The notes: generated by a model from the sequence alone, not told the origin. A DNA stretch of 64,000 nucleotides from Psettodes erumei (GCA_016785225.1 JAFBJZ010000952.1:2604001-2668000), one strand, 5' to 3'; counted from the first letter of the stretch, positions 1 to 14,806 are shown. Made by a program: numbers and translations.

Positions 1-2939
1 TTTGATAATAAATAATAGATTTTAAATACCTGGGTTTCCCTGCCAGTCAGTCAGCGCTGTGGATGCCTCTTTAATGAGAGGTGAAACATCTAGAACCAGG
101 TCCAGTTCCCTTCAATTTAAATCTTCTTGTAACAGGCATCTGCTGGTCTTAATACAGTGCTTTCATAGGATGGATGAGCACACACTAACTTTTTGTTATG
201 GGAAAACATTGGCAGGAAACATACAGTTTTATTAATTCACAAGGTCTCATTTATACTATCAGTTTCCTTCTTAATCAATCAATTCCTTCTCTGTGCAGGT
301 TTCATCAATATTATTATGTATCTTCAGTGCAGTTCTTCTTATATCTTCATCCAGGAACTCATTTGTGCCATCCAACCCTTTTCATTTGTTTTCTAATTGT
401 GCATTAATTAATTATATTTAAATAAAAAGTCATAATATTGTGAGACAAAAAGGTGCATGTTCAGCTGAGCTGGCCAAGTTGGTGCAGAGATACAAGGAAG
501 ACGGAAAAGTGCAATGGAAAAAAATTCAGCCAATGACGTACAGCAAGCATGAGACAAAAAGTGGACAAGCATTTGGAGTGATGGGGAGGGGGGCAACCTT
601 CCCCAGATGAATACATAAAACAAACATAAATGATGTACTTATTATGTTTCCAACAATGTTTTCCATCTTGTTACTGAAGCATTTCTTATCATGTCATCTT
701 GTTGTGTCCATGACCATCTTGATGAACCAGCTGCGATTATTCACATAACAGTCGTGGTGGTAGTTCTGTTCAATTTTGCACCACATTTGGATGGAAACCG
801 CTGACACATTAAACACTACTCATATTCTGTAAATTTTTTTCAGTTAAATAGAATCCTGAGTAAACCTTGTGTATGTGTATTTATAGGGGGTGTTGATCAT
901 CAGAGACTCCCCTTTGTGAGACGGTTTCAGATTTTCTGTCAAGTCCCTCTTTAAGACACTTGGCCTTCATTTCTCACTGCTCCAAAAAAAGAGAATTTGT
1001 CAGGAAAAAGTCGCCCCTACTAGTTGGAGTGTGGTTTTTCATTACCACTGTTTCACACTGAAATTGAACTTGAGATGAGTTGTACTCTGAATTTAAAATG
1101 CATGTCAGGCTCTGACTAAGCACATAACAACCAAGGTTTGTTCTTATTTTATTATTGTTCTGTGAAGCTCTGTCATTTCAATTTGAAAGGTGGTGTGAAA
1201 GGAAATCAATGAGGTTTGACTTCCTCTGGGAAATCAATTAATCACTTAGCTGCAATGACATGTACAGAGCATTAAAGCTGAATTTGCATATAAACTCGAA
1301 AAAATAAAGACACGAATGAGACCAGATATGAATGGTTTAATAAAATCATATAATACATCACAGGTCTGATGAATTAGAGTCTTAGCCAGGATTACCTAAG
1401 CTTATTCCTGTGTTGTTGAAAAAAATATAAAACCATAAAACATAAAAGCAATACAAGTCATTCAGTCCTTTCAGTTAGAGATCGAACTAAGGACGGTCTC
1501 TGTGCACCTGATTCAGCTCAAACCTGGGATGCTTTTCTTCCTTTTCATCTGTAGAAAAGCAGCAGGCGTTTGGACGTAAACTGAATTTTCTTTCCGCTGA
1601 AGGATGAGTGACCGTGACTTTACAGCTCAAATCTTAAGAATAATTTCTGCCGATCTTTTAAATGGCTAAATTGAAATTGTCTGACTCAGACCATGACCCT
1701 AATGCACACACTCTCTTTCAAAAGCTTCCCTGCAGGACGTAGCAGTGCAGAATCGCAGAGTAACTTTAACTGCGGATAAATAGCAAGTTTTCTTTTTAAA
1801 AACAAGGCATGCTAACAGCAAATTAACTCTCACAATTCAAAACTGGAATGCGGCAAATGCCGCTCTTAGTGCCAAAGTAAAAGCATTCCTCAAGTAACTG
1901 TTTTACCCTTTTCCTCCCACTCTTCATCCATGGTTGACCAGCAGGTTCTAAGAGAGAAAGAGACAAAAGAAGTGGTGATTAGTCCATCTGCACTCCTGTC
2001 ACATCCTCTGACCTTTGACGCGCTCTTTGGTGCAAGGACTGTCCATGTTTGATGCATAAGTTTTCCAGTTTGAAGTGACAACAGCTGAAAGGTCAGATCT
2101 GGTAATAGTAGGGATTATCTCCGTAATGGAGAGAAGTAAACTTGTTGACATCCATTAGCCATTTTTTTTGCCACTTTACAGAAACTTTAGCTGGTACATG
2201 CTGCTAATGGCATATTAACAGTTTAGTCTCCTTCAGTACTGTGGTTACACTTTTTGGTCTATCTTTGGTATTTTTCAGAGCAAAAAAATTGGAAATGTGG
2301 TCTAATGATGGGAAATTTATGTTCAGACGCAGCGTTATTGGCCTGCATAAACACAACCGATCATGTAGTTCTTCCAAATGTGATTAGAACATCAGCCAGC
2401 ACATTTGGCTGGTCAGTTTTTCACTTGGGTTCTACGAACAATAAAACAAATTTCCACCTTTGAACTATCAGAAACGCTGGTACAAAGCACAACCAATTCA
2501 AATGCTTTGTTTGTTCCCATGTTAAACCTTTTCTAGTGCAGAGAGGAACCTTGTTTGATCAATTAACACCTTGAAATCCTGGCAAGATGATCCTGAGAGA
2601 GACACAACCTATAAAACCAAGGTGATAATTAGCCCATTGGAGCAGAGCATTGCCACTGTGCAGACCTGTTCCTACAACCTCTCAACATGATCAATAAAGC
2701 TGGGTGATATACAGCACCTTCTTAGTGAGACGGTCTCAACAGAACATACTGTGTTACAGATTATAGAGATGATGCTCCCGGGTGTTTAATGGTAGGTGAT
2801 TGGCTTGCTCAAGTCATTCAGCACTTTGAAACCTTATTAGATAGTACTTAATGAGGTGGTGGAGAGAAACATGAATTTATCCTGCAGAAATCTAAATGAC
2901 AGACAGAGTGAGTATATCGCATGAATATCTAGAGATGTG
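1..2939. other. No gene seen
   Basis: AT-rich DNA with short open frames only. None shows a recognisable protein, codon bias or splice-site pairing. It lies beyond the last identified chchd6 exon, so it is the terminal intron, the 3' end region or intergenic DNA. I cannot tell which, because the terminal exon was not found. Confidence 0.6.
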
Positions 2940-3110
2940 GACTGTATGAGTCACTATAGCCATGACAATGGCTCTAAGCATAGTGGTGCTTTGAGCTATT
3001 GCTAACATTGGGAATGGCTACCAATGCTCAAAGTGACAAAGGTAACATGCTGATGTCGAAAAAGGCAATGTTTACAGTGCTCACCATTTAATTAAGTATG
3101 TTAGAAAACA
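2940..3110 (-). repeat. Partial dispersed fish repeat, inverted copy
   Basis: The stretch contains the phrases 'tagtggtgctttgagcta', 'taacatgctgatg' and 'gtgctcacca'. Read on the minus strand these correspond to the tail of the repeat at about 45240-45800, which has 'gtgagcatgttagcatg' followed by 'tcaaagcaccatcgtgcc'. The same phrases recur widely in percomorph sequences, by memory. It is heavily diverged and covers only the tail of the unit. It probably has no function of its own. Confidence 0.5.
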
Positions 3111-5342
3111 CATTATTTCTAATCAGCATAAGACAAAATAAAACTGAAGATTATGGGAATGGCATTAATTTGACAGGAATTCTGTCAAAAATCAAACTAC
3201 TGAACAAACATTTGACCCATTGATGACCTTAAAATGAAAAGTTTATGTGTCACCAAGTTTTATTACAATTCATCCTGAACATGAACAATAGTTGATTATT
3301 ACTGGATGTCTTCAGTGGGTTGTCTTCAGAATATTTGAACTTGTCATCCAACAAAAAACTGCAAGAGATTAAGAGTGACTATATTAACTTTACTTTTCTA
3401 GTAAGATACTGTATCAGCTGTCTCAACACCATGCTGCAGTCTGAGATGGTGAACCAGCTGCTCGCCTCCTATAGCAGTTTGTTTGACTTCACAAGTTCAC
3501 AAGTTTGATTCATATTACATTTGTCTCTAAGATAGTTTTTATTATTCTTACTCTTATTTTCATTATTTCATCATGTTTTTTTTTTTTTATCAAGTTGAAA
3601 TATGTTTTAAGAAGAAAAATTAGTCATGCCTCACTTGTACTTTTCATGTGCTTATGTGTTTTTATGCAAATATGCATTTATATACTTTGAACACTGTGGT
3701 CTCTAACACACGTAGTGATATTTTTATATATTAAATATAATATATTATATTCATGCTTTCTAAGATGGCAATTTAATCTCTTGAATAACACAAGTGTTAC
3801 ATTTATAATTAAGGTAAGTTTTTTTTATCTTAAAAAATATTTTTGATATATGTCATAAAAGCAACTACTTTTGCTGTGGTTTCCCACTCAGAAATCAATC
3901 AGGCTGAGCCCTGCTTGGCTTCAGAGGCTGGGCAGCAGCAGGGAGGAGGGTTGTTTCAGGAGGACCACTGGTCCCACTGAACCTCCAGCTCAGCTCCTGT
4001 AGGGCAAGTGGAACGATGCAATGAGCTAAACCGACTGAAGACTATAGGGGTGCATTGACCCGGGGCCAGCTGGTGGAGAGACACAGGCTGTGTGTATGCA
4101 TGTACTGTATGTGCACGCATGTGTGTTTGTGTCAAGAGCATGTTATCTGTTCTAAGCACTGCAGAGTTCACTCCAGCTGTGAAACTTAAACCATGAAAAC
4201 CACAGAGAGACTCACAGAGCAGGAGGATCAATATGGCTCCTGTCTCCTGTCCTCTCATCTCATCTCCTCTGGTTTCCTCTCCTCGCCTCCCACTCTCCTG
4301 TTCCCTTCTCCTATCTGCTCCATATCCATATATCATCTACTCTTTCTACCTCCTCCTTCTCTCCAGCTTCTTTCCTTTTCTAGTTTTCCTATTCTACACT
4401 ATGTGTTCAGGAATGAGACTGCTCTTGAGAGCTCAAAAAAAGGGAAAGAGTGGAGATACTCAAAAGGACAGGAGGTAGTGATCTTTGACTTATGGAGTAT
4501 AATCACAGTTCATCAGATCAAAATAAGTATCTGGTATGTAGCTGTGGACCTACATCAGTGAGTTACTTGCATCTTGCATTTAACTTTCCAGCTGACTGAA
4601 AGCATACTGATACGATCTGCAATCCTAATTAAATATATATATTCCTTCAAAATAAATAGACAAAACATATAGATCTGTAGATATGTAATGTAAAAGAAAA
4701 ATCGGAATGAGAAAAGCACTTTAAAAGTAAAATTACTGCCTTGTGACTGTGCCAGTCAAGTCACAATCTCTCTTTCTATTCCTCAGGGTGTTGAATATTG
4801 GCCAGAAATGTGTTTTTACAGAACATTATGATGCCACTCTGAAAATGACCCTTGACCTTTTGGATATAAAATGTCTTAATCATTAATCATTTTGTCCTAT
4901 TAGTTGTTTGTGTTAAATGTTGTTATAATTAGCATATGAATGCTTGAGTTGTGGCCCAAAACGTGTTTTGTGAGGTCACAGGGACCTCACCTTTGACCTG
5001 TGGCCAATGCTTCCTGCCATGGCTGTTGCTGGTGCAGAGGCATATATTTAAAAAAAGCGAGAAAACAGAGACCTACTCTATGCACCTACTTTAGACTGTT
5101 CTTATTTTTACATCTTATTTGTATGTTTATTGTTGACAGTCTTTAATTACATACAAAAAAAATGTGTAATGTCACAATGATCTGATACGTAATTTCCACA
5201 GTCAAGAATTGTATTCGAACCTCAGCTTTGAAGCTAGCATGCAAAACAAGTGCTAAAAATCAAATATAAATTTGAGCATTTACAATGGTGTATTTGCTGT
5301 TTACTGGTGTGTTTACTGTGAAAAAACATTGCCTGTGTTGCA
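3111..5342. other. No gene seen
   Basis: Includes a pyrimidine-rich patch at about 4235-4400 that opens two overlapping reading frames by composition alone. No exon, RNA gene or mobile element is supported. Confidence 0.55.
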
Positions 5343-5612
5343 GATGAAGATGGAGGGGGATGTGGAGGAGAACACGTACTAATTGTCTCCAATGACAAAT
5401 TTTAATTCAGACCACCTCGATAATCAACTGTACGCCTCTTCTGTCAAGACAAATATAGGAACTAGGAGGGGAACTCATCAATATGTTCATTATCAATTAA
5501 TCTCTTCATCATATTTTCAATTGATCAATGCTCCATAGGCAAGATAAACTGAATTAACAATGAAAAAAAGCAGCAAAGCCTCACATCTGAGAAGCAGGAC
5601 TCCTGATAAATG
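5343..5612 (+). repeat. Local direct duplication, copy A
   Basis: This stretch aligns collinearly with 6410-6680 over about 270 bp. Shared anchors in the same order are 'ggaggagaacacgtact', a 'gataatca' block, 'aggaacta', 'aactcaa/aactcat', and a closing 'cctcacat.tgagaa'. The offset is 1067 bp at the start and 1073 bp at the end, so only small indels have accumulated. Either a small segment was duplicated in place or one repeat family inserted twice. No protein-coding signal is conserved between the copies. Confidence 0.75.
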
Positions 5613-6409
5613 AATTCTACTCTTAATCTTTTATGAGAATTACTGATCATTGGACCATAGGAAGAGTAGTCTCTGTTCTGATGTAGCTTTTGAGAATCTT
5701 AATAAAAGAAATAGAAAATGCAGAACATCATTTATTTAAGTTTAGTTTATATGCTTGTGTATCATAAGTTCTGCAATGTGTTTCAGTGTAATGTTCAGGG
5801 TCTCCTACTGTTGGACTACAGGTAACTCACGGAGTAATTGTTTAGCGGTGTAGCTACCACTGACCATTGCGTGAACAGCAAAAGTAATTAGCGCTCCGAC
5901 AGGTTCTGGAAACGGAATCTGTGCATGTCTACTCTATGAAAGAAAACTGGTAACACCTCACAACTCACCCACTAACAAACTGATGGATTTCCCACCTGTT
6001 GCTCTAATTGAAGATCCATCCCAAGTTAGAGCGGACTTGCTGGGGTTACACTGCCTCCCAGATAGCACATTGGTATCTGGCCTTTTACAACGGGCCTATT
6101 TTCGTTTCATGTGGCTATGGCTGGCAGATCACAGAGACAGTGTGAGGGGAGAGAAGAGAGGAGAGGGACAGGAGCCGACCACAGTGGGCGATAGAGAGAG
6201 TGAAACAAACAATGAACAGAATAGTCAGGAGAGGTAGAGGAGCTGCAGAATCCTGCCTGTCCTCCATTTTTGCCTGACCCAGCCTGGGAGCCTTGGCTCA
6301 ATTGGAAATCCATTTTATCTGATGACTGGCAGGCAATTGGGGCTCACGGGCGATAGGCTGAGGCTCTGTGGTTGATTGGCCTGACCACTCCACTGCTGGG
6401 GGATGGAGG
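5613..6409. other. Spacer between duplicate copies
   Basis: Nearly 800 bp between copies A and B. It has a moderately GC-rich block (about 5830-6370) and an open frame at 5983-6237 without recognisable homology. No feature is supported. If the duplication was tandem, this spacer would be the diverged remainder of unit A or a later insertion. Confidence 0.4.
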
Positions 6410-6680
6410 GATGGAGATGGAGCAGGATGCGGAGGAGAACACGTACTGCAAAGATTGTCTCAACTGACAAAGTTCATTTCAGGTTACTTAGATAATCAGC
6501 TGTCCTACACTTTGATCAAAAATACAGGAACTATGAGAGCAACTCAAGAACATCTTTATTATAAATGAACCTTTTCATTACTTTTTCATATAATCAATGA
6601 GTATAAGATATTTAATTTACCATGATATAACACAGAGGAAAGTGACAAATCCTCACATTTGAGAACAAGTAAGCCTATTT
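6410..6680 (+). repeat. Local direct duplication, copy B
   Basis: Partner of 5343-5612, same orientation. It opens with a short GGATGG-type tandem (about 6400-6425) and shares the anchors described for copy A. Divergence looks substantial, perhaps 25-35% by eye, so the duplication is old. Confidence 0.75.
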
Positions 6681-9600
6681 GAAATTTTTGCTTGATGACA
6701 TAAAAAACATGTCAATTATCAAACCAGTGTTTGATCAACAGTAATAATCCATAAAATCCATGCAAAAAATAAAATTTAAAGATGACTTTAAACATATCAG
6801 TATGACTTCAGTTGTTCCCCTTCTGAGCCTGGAACTTAAGTTGAAGTTACAAAGTTTATGATGTTATGAATCATGAGTTATATGTAGTGAGGCGTAGTGG
6901 CCAGATGAAGTATCCAGTGACTTTGCTGAGCCCCTTAGTACTTGGGTTAAATTAAGTTGCAAAGACAAAGATGTAACAGGTGATAGTTCATTAGTCATTG
7001 TTTCAGAACAATATAAATAATATGCTGCCTTTGGTACATTTGCTACGCAAAAAAAATTATGTTACAGCAGTACAACTATAAAAAAAAGCAATTTTCAAAG
7101 TTTCACATTAAAGTGAACTTGTCAACATAGCTCTGGGAGCAACAATAACACAATGGCATTTATTTATTTACAAAAAGGCCAGAGAAGGAAAAAAATCGAT
7201 CTCTTTTGGGAGTACAGCGTGTGAATTGGAGAGCAATCACGAAGGAGAGGCAGGCTTCAACTCATAAAGAGAAAGACGAGGTGGCAAGACAGACGGATTG
7301 AGTGACAATGGGACACAAAAGGGAGGCTGGTACAAAAGTGGACTGTTCCGATAATGTTGAGGCTGCTTGGAGTTGACAAAAGCCAGCGAAAAAAACACCT
7401 AAAAGCCCCGCTGTTGTCCCATCTTATCCCAGCTGGTGGGCTTTCTTCCACAAAACCTTGTCCTAAGCGCCAAGAAAAGGGGCGATGAAATGCTGACCAG
7501 AGTATTGGTGTGAAATGCAACCAGATAAAAAAAAAGAAAACGCAAGTGTGTCAATTGCTTATGCCGCAGACGTTGCTTTCAACGAAACACAATATGGAGC
7601 TGTGCTGAATTATTATCGGGACCCCCCATCAGAGAGCATATAAAGAGAGAAAGAGAGCAGGGGGTCTGGTGGCGCGAGCAGACAGGCACGGTGGTGCTCG
7701 GAAAGGTCAGGGTACAGCTAGGGAGGGGGTGAAAATGTCTCCCTATGAAGGCGGTTGTGACTACCGTCAAGTCTGCCCCCTCCCTCTATGTCTCGAACAC
7801 CCTCCACCCGTCCCACGTTTGAAAGCTCGGAGGCGCCTGGGGGCCACCTCAGAGCAGATGAAAGAGGAAAAAAGGCTGTAGATTTTGCCTGATGTGTTGT
7901 TCGATCGCACACAGGAGCGCAACAAAAGATGGGGAAATGGGACTGTAGAGTAGAGGGAAAGACACAGATAAGGACAGACAGAGGCCCAGAGAAGAGAAAA
8001 AGACCAAGTCAGAAAAAGTTCAATGTGTCACACAGTTGCGAGAATGCACTTTTGTTGTCCTTATTACAAAGAAGATAGTGGGCAGAGTAGTAGCCACACT
8101 GTCAAAAAATAGTATGCCCGCAAAAGGGCACCACACAGCAGAAGTACACAAGTGAACACACATTGCCACTTCAGGTTACACCAAGTCCAATTTTACTGCA
8201 ACAACTTTATCACATTCACTGTCAGGTTGGCATATCCCAGCTCCTGCAGCATGACTTCAAAGTGCAATCTATTTTGTATTACACGCCATTTCCCTCCAAT
8301 TCCCATAGTGCAATGAAACAGCGTCTTTCATTAAACTTTCCCTGCTTCCTACAATAATCAAGAATTTTGCCGCGTCACACCCAGTCAAAGATGTGGTCAG
8401 ACGTTACATTCTGAGTAATACTCATTATGATGACCATTACAGTTAGATCGGTTAACGCTGATATTTCAGTGTGAGTTTAATTGCCAAAGTTAACATAGTT
8501 TAGAGCGGCATTATCATTCATCTGACATCATGCTTATCTTTGGAGAAAATGGACATGATGTAAACCTGCTGTGTGTCTTTAATTCATGTTAAATGAAGTC
8601 ATGGTGACATATAATAATTATCAAAACAATGCTAACCATGAATTCAGTCTCTGCCCTTATACACCTGTAGCTCAGCTATTGAGCCTGATTGACAAATTGA
8701 CATGAGCAGCGCACTTTTTTCCCCACACACTGCAGAAACAAGATGTGTCTTCATGTTTGTAAGTCAGACGTAGATGTCTGCCACTTCTATTTGCTTTAGG
8801 AATGATACTGTTGTTGTTGCCTGTTATTAGTAATAGACATTTGTGCTTTTTTCATTCATCGAGCTGTTTCTTGATCTTGATTTTGTTTCTAAATATTTCC
8901 CCTACTCCCATCAGACATGCCTGCACATTGCACCGACATATCCATGCTTACTTTACACACAATAACAAACTCTGCTCTGTTGTAGACTTTATTATGCATG
9001 TTTACTTGATCATTTATTCTTGTATCTTTGGGTGTTTTCATATCTCCCTCTTTTTGTCTCTGCAGTGATTTACTTGCTTTTTTGTCTCTCCATTCGTTCC
9101 TTTCCCCCCTTGGTCCCTACTGATGTTTTATCTTTTTATTTCACATGTTACACCCCCGTCCCACCCGCCCACCCCCACTATTCCTTGAACTAATGATGGT
9201 GCTGTGGAGGAGAGCGGGTGTCCACAGATCTCACTTTCATTTGGCTACATCTGCAGATCCCTGATGAATATGGGCTCTCTGCTTGGTTCTGAGGGCAGTT
9301 CACACAGGGACCAGACTTGAAATAGACCTGCACCCTCCTGAGGGGGTGGCCCGAAGCTAATTTAAGATCAGATGTTGTTAACACGAAGATGAGTTTAATA
9401 ATAAAAGTATGGATGGTTATTTTTCTCAAAGGAGGACACAACAGGATATGTGATATGCTGAGCAGATATATGCTGGAGCAGACCAAAGAAAGCTATTTAA
9501 TTTTGGTTGAATTTGGATTTAGATTGAATTTGAACATAGTCGTGTCAATCACATCTGTCTAACACATGCATGTGCAGTACAAGTTTAATTTCTTTGTGAC

Positions 9601-12600
9601 AAAAAGGGACTGCTTCTGATGATTTCTCCTGAAAGTTTGGTGCTGCAGCTTTCTTTGAAAGTCCTCAGCCTTCCGTCTGTGCTAGTCATTTTTTATAACA
9701 CTGAGTGTAAGAGAAAGAAAAGAAAAAAAATAGAAGCCTAATTCACTACCTAAGTACCTAAATGTACAGGGCTGTTATTTCTCTGGAGTTCTGAATAGAT
9801 GGATTAAAAAAGTAGCCCACAGAGCACACAATACAAGACAGACGAACAACAAAAGAGAAAGAGTAAGAGCAGATAATGACGCTCGCTGGTGATTGGTTGT
9901 GATCGGCAGCACAATGATCAATGCCGGCGTGAAGGGAGGCAACGCTGATGGTTTATGACAGAGGGAACAACTGCCAACAGTATGAAAATGAAATCAATAA
10001 GTCAACTGCAGAGCATGGAGAGAAATGAAGGAAACGGCGAGAAAAAGAAAAGAAAGAGTTCACAAGAAGAGACACACAGAGGAGGCGAGACAGAATAAAA
10101 CAAGAGCGACAGAGAGAGCGGAGTAAACATGGAGAAAGAGAAAAGCAGAGTTGCGGACAGACGCACAAGCTAGATGAAAGGTGCTTTCAAGAAAGCGGAC
10201 GCAGAAAAACAAGACTGACAGATGAAGGGAGATTCATTAAAGATAGATAAAAAAAATAGACTAAAGCCAAAACAAACTGACGAACATTCACATGAACCGA
10301 CTGACAAAAACTTTTCTGCAAACCCCGGGTGATGATGTAAGGATATTCGGGCAATTGAATGTTGTGTTATGCATGGGGGAATGTGTGCGCGAGTAACCAA
10401 ACACATTTTTTGTAAGTATGCGTGTTGTGGATAATCCTGGCATCTCTGACAGGTGACTATAGCTAGCTACAGACAAGTGTGATATTGTACGCAATATTAT
10501 ACCCATTGATAGGTTGGTTTTCTTCTGATAACTAAAGGACACTGATGCTTTCTTGATCTTCCATCGATGTATTTATTCAGGCAGATCTGGGAGAACACCG
10601 CCACATGCACACACAGGATCTCAACTCAAAGTTTCTTTGTCTCCCATATATATATATGTCAGTGTAGCCTAATTTACATGGGTCAGGTCTCTCCTTGTGC
10701 CCCCCCCACATACACTCAGACCTGAACATCTGGATTCACTCATCATTCTTTTGATAGAATAAAAACATTCCTCTGGTAGAGTTTCTTCTGGTAGAGTTTC
10801 TATGGACTCATCCTTACACCCATGCACAGATGTGTGTGAAAACAGTCTTCCAAAGCATTAAGAGGTAGTAGAAGTGAGTTTTTTTTATCACCTCTAATTG
10901 GTCCAAGTTTTCTTACTTCTTACTGTCAACTAAAACCTCATTTGTCGGGTTTTCAGCTCTTCTTGCCTCTCTTTAAGTCACTGCACACCATTGTGTTAAA
11001 GAGAGTAACTGCTAAAGACATCAGTAATGTTATTTGTATATAATAATTCAACAAGATATAGGTAAAGTGAAGAAAATTCTATGTCTCATGCAGTATACCA
11101 TTTGGAAGATAACCTTTTTTTGCCTTTGAGGCTTTTTTTTCTCTTTTAACTGGACTCACAGGTTCATATGAGTCATAATCTTATGGTCTGCTGGGTGTGT
11201 GTGTGTGTTTTCAGTGACATTAATGATTGCCCTGCACTCCATCCCTCTATTCCTGATAACAAATTTGGTTGTTTTTCAGTGAGTCTCCGACATTAAACTT
11301 TCCACACAGATACACAAAAGCACACCCAAGGAACTACAACCAAAACGAGGCACAAATACACTCTGTAGAGCTGTTGAACGAACTCATCCTGTCCATCAGA
11401 CCCATTGCAATTGTCAAGCGTAGGTCATATGACCCAGTTAAATGAAGATAAATGCTCATATTACTTTAACAAAACCAATTACACACTGAGCACTTTGCTT
11501 GTTATTTTTTGTGCTTTCCCTTGCACTACCAGCTCTCTCCAGCTACCAGCAGCCTTCGTTATGTTTTGGGTCCGCACTTGTACAAATTTGGCTCGTAAAA
11601 ATCGTCCATGCTTGAAATAAATCACGACAGCTCTGACTCAATTGGAATTGGAAAGCAAAATATTACCACCCTGAATGCTCACACTACGGCATCATCTTTG
11701 CAGACCATTCACGACAAGTGCTGTAAACTAAAGGCATCAAGGGTCGGTGGCGAAAAGCATTCATTACAGCAAGGCTGCCACGCAATCGTTTGAGGTCAAC
11801 TGACCACCAACCAGGCGAGTTGTCTACTTCAGCAAAAATTCACAATTGTTCCAGGAATAACTTCCTTGATGAATTTACCGAGACAAAAGGAACAGGGGGA
11901 GTAACAGGAAGAAAATAAGGGAAAGAAGAAAAAGTCTTGGTAAGTTTTGAGATCAGTGTAAGGTGTTAACATTTCTATCGATTTCCGTGGTTATTATCAT
12001 GCTGACAAACACTCGGTTGTTGATTTCCCTTTAAGTTGGGTCATAATTAGTTAGTTGATGCTGAGATGTCATGACAGACAGCTGAGACTGGCTTGCGATT
12101 GGCCAGGTGAGTGTATTTTGACTCACACCTCCTCCACCCCTCCTTGTTTCTCTCCTCGCCCTTATGTGTTTGTCTCTTTCTTCTCTGTGTTTCTGTCTCA
12201 CAAAACCTCCTTCCCCATCATCCTTTGTCTCTGTTCTTCAAGCATCCTCCTCCTCTTCTTCATTTTTTCTCCTTCCTTCTTCAGTTGAGTTTCGTTTGCT
12301 GTCTTGTTTTGTAACTTTTTGCTTCCAGTGACTACTCATATTTTGTAATCTTTGTTCATGCGTATGTAAGCCTTATTCCGGAACAGCAGAAGGAGCGGTA
12401 AAAGTGGCGGTCTAAAAATATGGTCCTGTCCCGACCTTGACATTTACTTTACTGTGCTGTGTTTTGGTGCCAACAGGAGGTTTCCCAGGTGAGAGGCTCA
12501 TTCAAAAGAGACTATGCAAATCAAACTGTTGGTAATTTGGTGGAAAATATGTCTTACACTTTGTGCTGAGAAACAGATGCCTCAGAACTGCATCTGTTTC

Positions 12601-14765
12601 TGGTGCAGCACTGATCTGGTGTCACTTGATGAGACTTAATCAACAAGATCAAATTAAATATGCCGAGCACCTGCTGAGCAATGACAGAACAAACTATTTT
12701 AACCAATCACTTCCCAGCTGGTAGAGACAGTTCAATCACCATTAAGAATGTATGTTTATTGTGTGTAGAGCAGGACCTTTGGTAAATCAGTCTGCATTCA
12801 TCTCGCTATTGAAATGCATTGTGGTGCTGTGCCACATTTTACGCAATGATGTGACCATTTGTGATGACAAGGACAGTAGAAATAAAAAAGAAATCTCTCT
12901 CGTATGTGTGTGTGACAGTATGAATGGGTAACTTTTCTGTGGTTTTTCTTCTGTCATGCTCCACTGTGGAATCCCCTTTGACCTGAGTTGAGGTTCTCAT
13001 TGTAAGATGGTAGATAGTGTTCCCCTGTGTATGTGGCTTTTTGGACAATCTGGAGGCTAGAGCTTGGTAACTGTTATCTTCTGTGTGGTTAGTGTAACTC
13101 GCAAATTCAATGAAAACCTGCAACATCTGCCTCTGGCTACAGATTTGAGTGCTTGCATGATCGTGACACTCTGCACTGTCCAGACAACAACATAAATTCT
13201 ATGGAGAAGCCTCTTTCCCATCGTTGAACATTTGCTGCCATGCTTCACCGAGACTGGCACAGCTGTTCCAGAGTGACGAAAACCAGTAATGTGGATGGTG
13301 GTGAATTTTATTAATCACCACATCCTGTGATTTGTATTCCACCAGCCGTTTTGCACTTTGCGCTGCTGCATCTACATGAACAAAAATAGCAGGCGCACTT
13401 AGAGACGCCCACACAGTCCGTGCACCCAAGAAAGACCACTCTGCCATTGCCGTCAAAAAAGAGCCTTCAGTCCTCTTCACAAGTCCATCTTGTCTCATCC
13501 TACTTTCCTCAACTCTTACTCACCTTTTCTCTTCCAAACTGCATATAGAGAAAGTCTGCCGGCGCATTTGTTTCACTTAAACTGATCTTGAGCTTCTAAC
13601 ATTAAATCTCAGCTTTCATTTTGGAACTTATTGTTGCTTCTTTCATGGTGCTTCTACAATATTTTTCTTTTTCTGCATCCAATGTTTCTCAAGGTCTTCC
13701 CATTTATTTCTCATTGCTCTTTCACATCTACCACCCATATCTAACAGCATCTACATCTGTGCATATCTACAGCATGTGTTGTATTTTTTTGTTCTTCAAT
13801 ACAATTCTTTGTCCTCATCTCTCTCTTTGTATTTTTCTTCAGTATGTTTGTCTATATTGTTATCTGCCAGCAGAGTAGCTGAGCTGCTGTGATCTTTGTA
13901 CCGGCATGACTCCTGTTCAATCAAGAATAAGACTGAAGGTAAAAGAAAAAAGAAAAAAGAAATCAATATTAGGTTTTATACCACTGTGATTCACTGGCTT
14001 TGAGAAAGTCAGTGTGCGTTCAGATCGGCAACAGATACAGATTTATTATCAGTATATCAGTATTGTCAATAGGGTTTTTTTCCCCAAATGGATTTATCAA
14101 AAGTTGATGAAACTATTTTCTTTTTCACCCTTATCTTCTGGTGTGCTATCCACAGGGACACACACTCATACACAAAGCATGCCTCAGAAACAGCACACGG
14201 GCTCCTGCACATTGAGGCTGGGCATTTTGAATCTGTGTTAGTGAAAAATGCAATGCCTTTGCTCTGTGGGTGCATGTAAAGCTCAAATGTTCTGTCCACC
14301 CCTCCCATATGTATAAATGAGGGGGATGGAATATTGCAAAAACCTTCAATCATAATCCAGTGCGGTACATCAAAAACAACAGCTGTGAATTTTTTTTTTT
14401 TAAATCAACATGGAGTTGAATCAACACCTCTCTAACACAATGTCAACATTACCAGCTTCAGACGGGATTCATCGCCACGTTGGGATATTGTTAGACTGCA
14501 GTGGAGGTACCTCACAACTGCTACCTGAGTGGAAGAAATGTGAAGAAGAAACCATTTTGTCCTTTAAAATAAAGGTAGGTTGATTGTGAATGTGAGGAAT
14601 TCCTGTGTACAGAAAAGCTCCATTTTAACACAAGTCACACATCTGCAAAGTGGCCTCTGATGGACAACAGTGATGATGTATCATCACTGCTATTTCACCC
14701 ACCTGGATGCTGTGACAGTCAACAACTAAACAGTCCAACCATCTAAATCATTAGCTAAGCACATA

Positions 14766-14767
<2 letters not shown>
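6681..14767. other. No gene seen; pyrimidine-rich tracts
   Basis: About 8 kb without a supported gene. It contains a short perfect 15-bp tandem repeat near 10769-10801 (unit 'tctggtagagtttct'), a C/T-rich tract at about 12115-12290, and a purine-rich stretch at about 10010-10160. Open frames in these tracts reflect composition. Some GC-richer blocks (about 7640-7860 and 9890-9960) could be conserved non-coding elements, but conservation cannot be judged from one sequence. Confidence 0.5.

Positions 14768-14806
<39 letters not shown>

Noticed and set aside
3956..4561. Overlapping 126- and 122-codon frames on opposite strands
   Set aside because: Compositional frames over a pyrimidine-rich patch. 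The frames on each strand exclude one another and neither has a domain.
13199..13498. 99-codon minus-strand open frame
   Set aside because: Composition is more protein-like than most, but I recognise no family and find no partner exons. It could be part of an unknown repeat.
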